A DNA stretch of 64,000 nt from Rugalucina vietnamica (lineage: Eukaryota > Mollusca > Bivalvia > Lucinida > Lucinidae). The DNA lies in the NCBI GenBank assembly GCA_964017185.1, contig OZ024869.1, positions 71,828,315 to 71,892,314 on the forward strand, given 5' to 3'. A model generated the notes under the pieces. It worked only from the letters and a program-made list of their open reading frames with translations, made no database searches and had not been told where the DNA came from. Of this stretch, positions 61,615-64,000 are shown piece after piece. The translations under genes were made by a program, and so were the position numbers. How positions within the stretch are numbered: the first letter of the stretch is position 1; each line of letters starts with the position of its first letter.

Positions 61615-61795
61615 AGTCCTGCCTGCATAAGCGGCAGACAGTGCATTTGCTTAGTAGTAGAGCATCAAGGTAGGGGGTTATCCTTGAAGCACCAAGCTTT
61701 GTCCTTGAGCAAGTAGCCAGGAAATGGTGGCTTCTTCCTGACATGACAGAAAAATTATTGGCTGGGACATTTAACATTCAAACAACTTGAGATAG
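61615..61795 (+). mobile_element. SINE close to splice acceptor
   Basis: A head-like stretch (GCTTAGTAGTAGAGCATCAA) is followed by the body GTCCTTGAGCAAGTAGCCAG and CTGACATGACAGAAAAATTA. It ends about 80 bp before exon 61879. Confidence 0.6.
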
Positions 61796-61878
61796 TTGTT
61801 ATTATAGTATATTTTGAAAAGGATATCAAAGATAGTTTCAGATTATATGTGACTATTTCAAATTTTGTCTCTTTCCAG

Positions 61879-63858
61879 ATGTGCCGACGATTCTTATGGC
61901 AGTTACAAGACCCGAACCTCACGAGAAGTCGGAAAGTACAAGCGGACAGTGTCAGACAGTAATGTTGTTAAAGCACATGCCGAGAGCAGATTACAAGCTT
62001 ACACAGAACTGAACAGTAGTGATGTCAGTGAAACACCCAGTAAACCCCCTCGTAAGAAGTTAGAACTTCAAGGTCGAGAGTCCCCAACACAGGTTCAGGG
62101 CTTGCAGGGAACTAATCCGGGATCTACCGCAGCCCCCGTTGTACCAACATTTAAGGCAGCTGAGTCGAAACCTTTTGGAATTCAGAAGTCGTCAGCACAG
62201 CCCCTGCAGGCTGTGTCGGCTTCGCAGCAGTCTTCTCAAATGGCAGGCAATGCTGGGAGTTTTATAAGTACTGTGGTACAAAGACCAAACGCTAATGTGA
62301 ACTCTGATAAAGATGAACATATACCGTCAGTGAAAGACAGGATTAAGAATATAGAAGTTATTTCTCATTCACCTGGATCAGCTAAACCTGTGCAAAAGCC
62401 GGCCATGCCAAATCGTGCTGATGCAACTTCTGATAGTGGAACGCCAAGAAAGGATTCTGATTCACTAGAGAAGTTGGAAAGTTCTATGAGGAGTAACAGT
62501 TTTAGGGACAGGTTAAGGCCTGTTGTGAGAAAGGTGGAAAGTGTTAAGAAAACTGAAATGACCCCACCTGTGATTGGCAGGCCAAATGAAAAATCTGACA
62601 GTTCAAAAGTTGAGGGGACCCCGCCTGTCCCTGTAAGGACCTATAAGAACATTGATGGTCAAGGAAGTTCGGATAGACCTCCAAGGCCTAGTTCGAAACC
62701 TGGGGAGATGTCGAATTCCCCATACCGTACAAACTCATTTCAGTTTCGTAATAGTGCTTTATCTCATCCCAGACCTTACGAAAATAAAAATGAGCCTGGT
62801 GCAAACATTCATAGCCCATCATGGGTAAAAAGTGATAACATTCATAATGAATCAATGAAAAAATCCGTTCCTGAACCGCAAGTGCCTTCGAGGGCGCCAC
62901 TGAGGCCGAAAGTGGCAGATCCTATGAGGAATCAGCCATATGAAGGACAAGGTGGTGATAAAACAATTGATCAAAATCAGATCATGTCTAGTCGGAACCC
63001 GAGACTTTCAACAGAGTTAGCAAAAAGTGATACATCCATATCAAGTGTTCAAAGTCCTGCTTCAGCAAATTCATCAAGAAATTACGAAAGTCCAAGCTCG
63101 CAGAGCTATAGTGTTCAAGTTGGACAGAAAAGAAAGTCAAATAATGCCTTTTCTTCGAGTGCTAGGTCCCAAAGTACGAGTAGTTATAATCCAAATGTGA
63201 ATAACGAAAGTGCATTAAGTCCAGAAAGTCAGGCCAGAATTTCGGATAACTCACATTACAACAGATATCAAAATAACGCCCAGTCATATGGTCCAAGTGG
63301 TGATAATAGTAATAAGGGTAATAATGTGAGATCGGAGTTGAACACTAGTGCTGCCAGTGATCGGTCTCCGGCTCAGCCTGTGTCCAGGTACCAGAGTGGG
63401 GATTATAAACATTGGCGGACTCCGACTCCGAATGAAAGGGATAAGAATGATAACATTGGTGTTAAAAATAGTCCTGAATCTCGGGGTTCGCATGTGTTAA
63501 ATAAGCAAGAGGACTATTCAGCAAAAGCTACCGAGGATAAACTTAATAAGAAAAATTTAGATGATAAACGTAACACTAGTGATAAAACAGTTGATAATAT
63601 TGTACATATCAGTCATCAAAGAGTGCCTTCCTCGGAGGAACTAGAATGTGATGAAAAAGCGCAGGAATTGGCGCGTGTGCTACCGGATAGTGATAAACAG
63701 TTGTCCCAAGTTCTGACGTCGGATAGCAGCAAGAGCAGGATGCAGTATATGGACGGTCTGTTCCAGGACGATAACGAGCCCATTCCAGCGAGACCAAGGT
63801 CGGCATCGAAGAAAGAGGCAGCGGAGGAAAATAAAGAGAAAGATGACCAAGAACAACC
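61879..63858 (+). CDS. Shroom exon carrying the start of ASD2
   Basis: A 1,980-nt exon after CTCTTTCCAG. One base completes Gly, then 659 codons, then CC before the donor GTATGT, phase 2. Most of it is disordered, Ser/Asn/Pro-rich linker with a basic PSKPPRKK motif and repeated R-N-SF motifs (SNSFRDRLRP, TNSFQFR). From about 63656 it reads AQELARVL, then DKQLSQVLTSDSSKSRMQYMDGLFQDD in segments. This matches the first helix region of Shroom ASD2, whose family pattern is ELAR.+..DK.L..+L followed by MDL/MDGLF. ASD2 binds Rho kinase and forms an antiparallel coiled coil. Its coiled-coil portion is not in this window and must be on later exons. Read-through past 63858 adds YVLFN and a stop at 63875. 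Confidence 0.92.
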
Positions 63859-63883
63859 GTATGTATTGTTTAATTAAGGGAAC

Positions 63884-63900
63884 AATAAAGATTTAATAAA
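63884..63900 (+). promoter_or_regulatory. Possible intronic polyadenylation signals
   Basis: Two AATAAA hexamers, at 63884-63889 and 63895-63900, follow the read-through stop at 63875 within 25 bp. Use of them would yield a Shroom lacking most of ASD2. AT-rich introns often contain AATAAA by chance, and no GU-rich element is evident. Confidence 0.25.
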
Positions 63901-64000
63901 CTTGCTTACATTGAAATTGTGGCTGTAAGAAACTATAACACAAGGAAATATTAAACCATTCTGTTACAAAAAGAATAAAAAAAATATAAGAAAATATTGA

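Larger units (their letters stand above)
56686..61878 (+). other. Intron before the ASD2-start exon
   Basis: A 5,193-bp phase-2 intron, GTAGGT to CTCTTTCCAG. It holds family A copy 18, family B copies 5 and 6, a SINE at 61615-61795 and a decayed family A-like stretch at 56700-56940. 57400-60450 and 60730-61075 are AT-rich and show nothing recognisable. Confidence 0.85.
8150..63858 (+). other. Shroom-family gene (5' and 3' incomplete), overall span
   Basis: Five exons share compatible splice phases and flank introns of 23,418, 645, 19,652 and 5,193 bp. Joined, they give 2,266 complete codons without a stop, in a Ser-, Pro- and Lys-rich, largely disordered protein. The last exon ends in the beginning of a Shroom ASD2 domain. 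Shroom proteins bind F-actin through ASD1 and Rho kinase through ASD2, and drive apical constriction of epithelial cells. That role is family knowledge, not something shown here. No PDZ domain is visible, so the N-terminal exons must lie before the window, be unrecognised, or be absent. The remainder of ASD2 must lie after 64000. Mobile elements crowd the introns but none enters an exon. Confidence 0.85.

Overview
The window reads as nuclear DNA of an invertebrate animal, most likely a marine bivalve mollusc. The evidence is phase-consistent spliced exons, AT-rich introns, and a dense load of tRNA-derived SINEs and short palindromic inverted-repeat (MITE-like) elements of the kinds common in bivalve genomes. 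The species cannot be named from this window.

One protein-coding gene is supported, on the + strand, and it fills the window: a Shroom-family gene (actin-binding and Rho-kinase-recruiting scaffold for apical constriction). Five exons chain in frame: 8150-8332, 31751-35663, 36309-36367, 56020-56685 and 61879-63858. Together they hold 2,266 complete codons with no stop. Family assignment rests on the last exon, whose end matches the start of the Shroom ASD2 domain (ELAR, then DK.L..VL, then MDGLF). An FPPPP ligand for Ena/VASP EVH1 domains in the preceding exon supports it. The start codon and PDZ exons lie upstream of the window or in unrecognised exons. The rest of ASD2 lies downstream. A short ATG exon with a strong Kozak context and splice donor at 42965-43056 is phase-compatible with exon 56020, and may start a shorter isoform without the PDZ and central regions.

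Everything else is upstream or intronic DNA. 1-8149 holds SINEs, a MITE, a TC/AC microsatellite, a roughly 1 kb array of a 27-bp minisatellite, and two copies of the commonest MITE family (family A). The 23.4-kb first intron holds many family A and B elements, a 147-bp-unit tandem array bounded by inverted repeats, a 1-kb GATATC-rich array inside near-perfect terminal inverted repeats, and a 3.05-kb element with 588-bp terminal inverted repeats that ends 127 bp before the giant exon. The 19.7-kb intron holds a perfect 93-bp-arm palindrome, a TTAA-flanked element with a 50-A run, a SINE with a perfect 15-bp target duplication, a LINE 3' fragment and further MITEs. The 5.2-kb intron holds one clear family A copy, two family B copies and a SINE.

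I see no CRISPR array, operon, rRNA or autonomous transposase gene. The most unusual material is structural: several non-autonomous elements with readable target-site duplications, paired (compensatory) changes in the stem of family A, and self-complementary arrays. No new biochemical system is evident.
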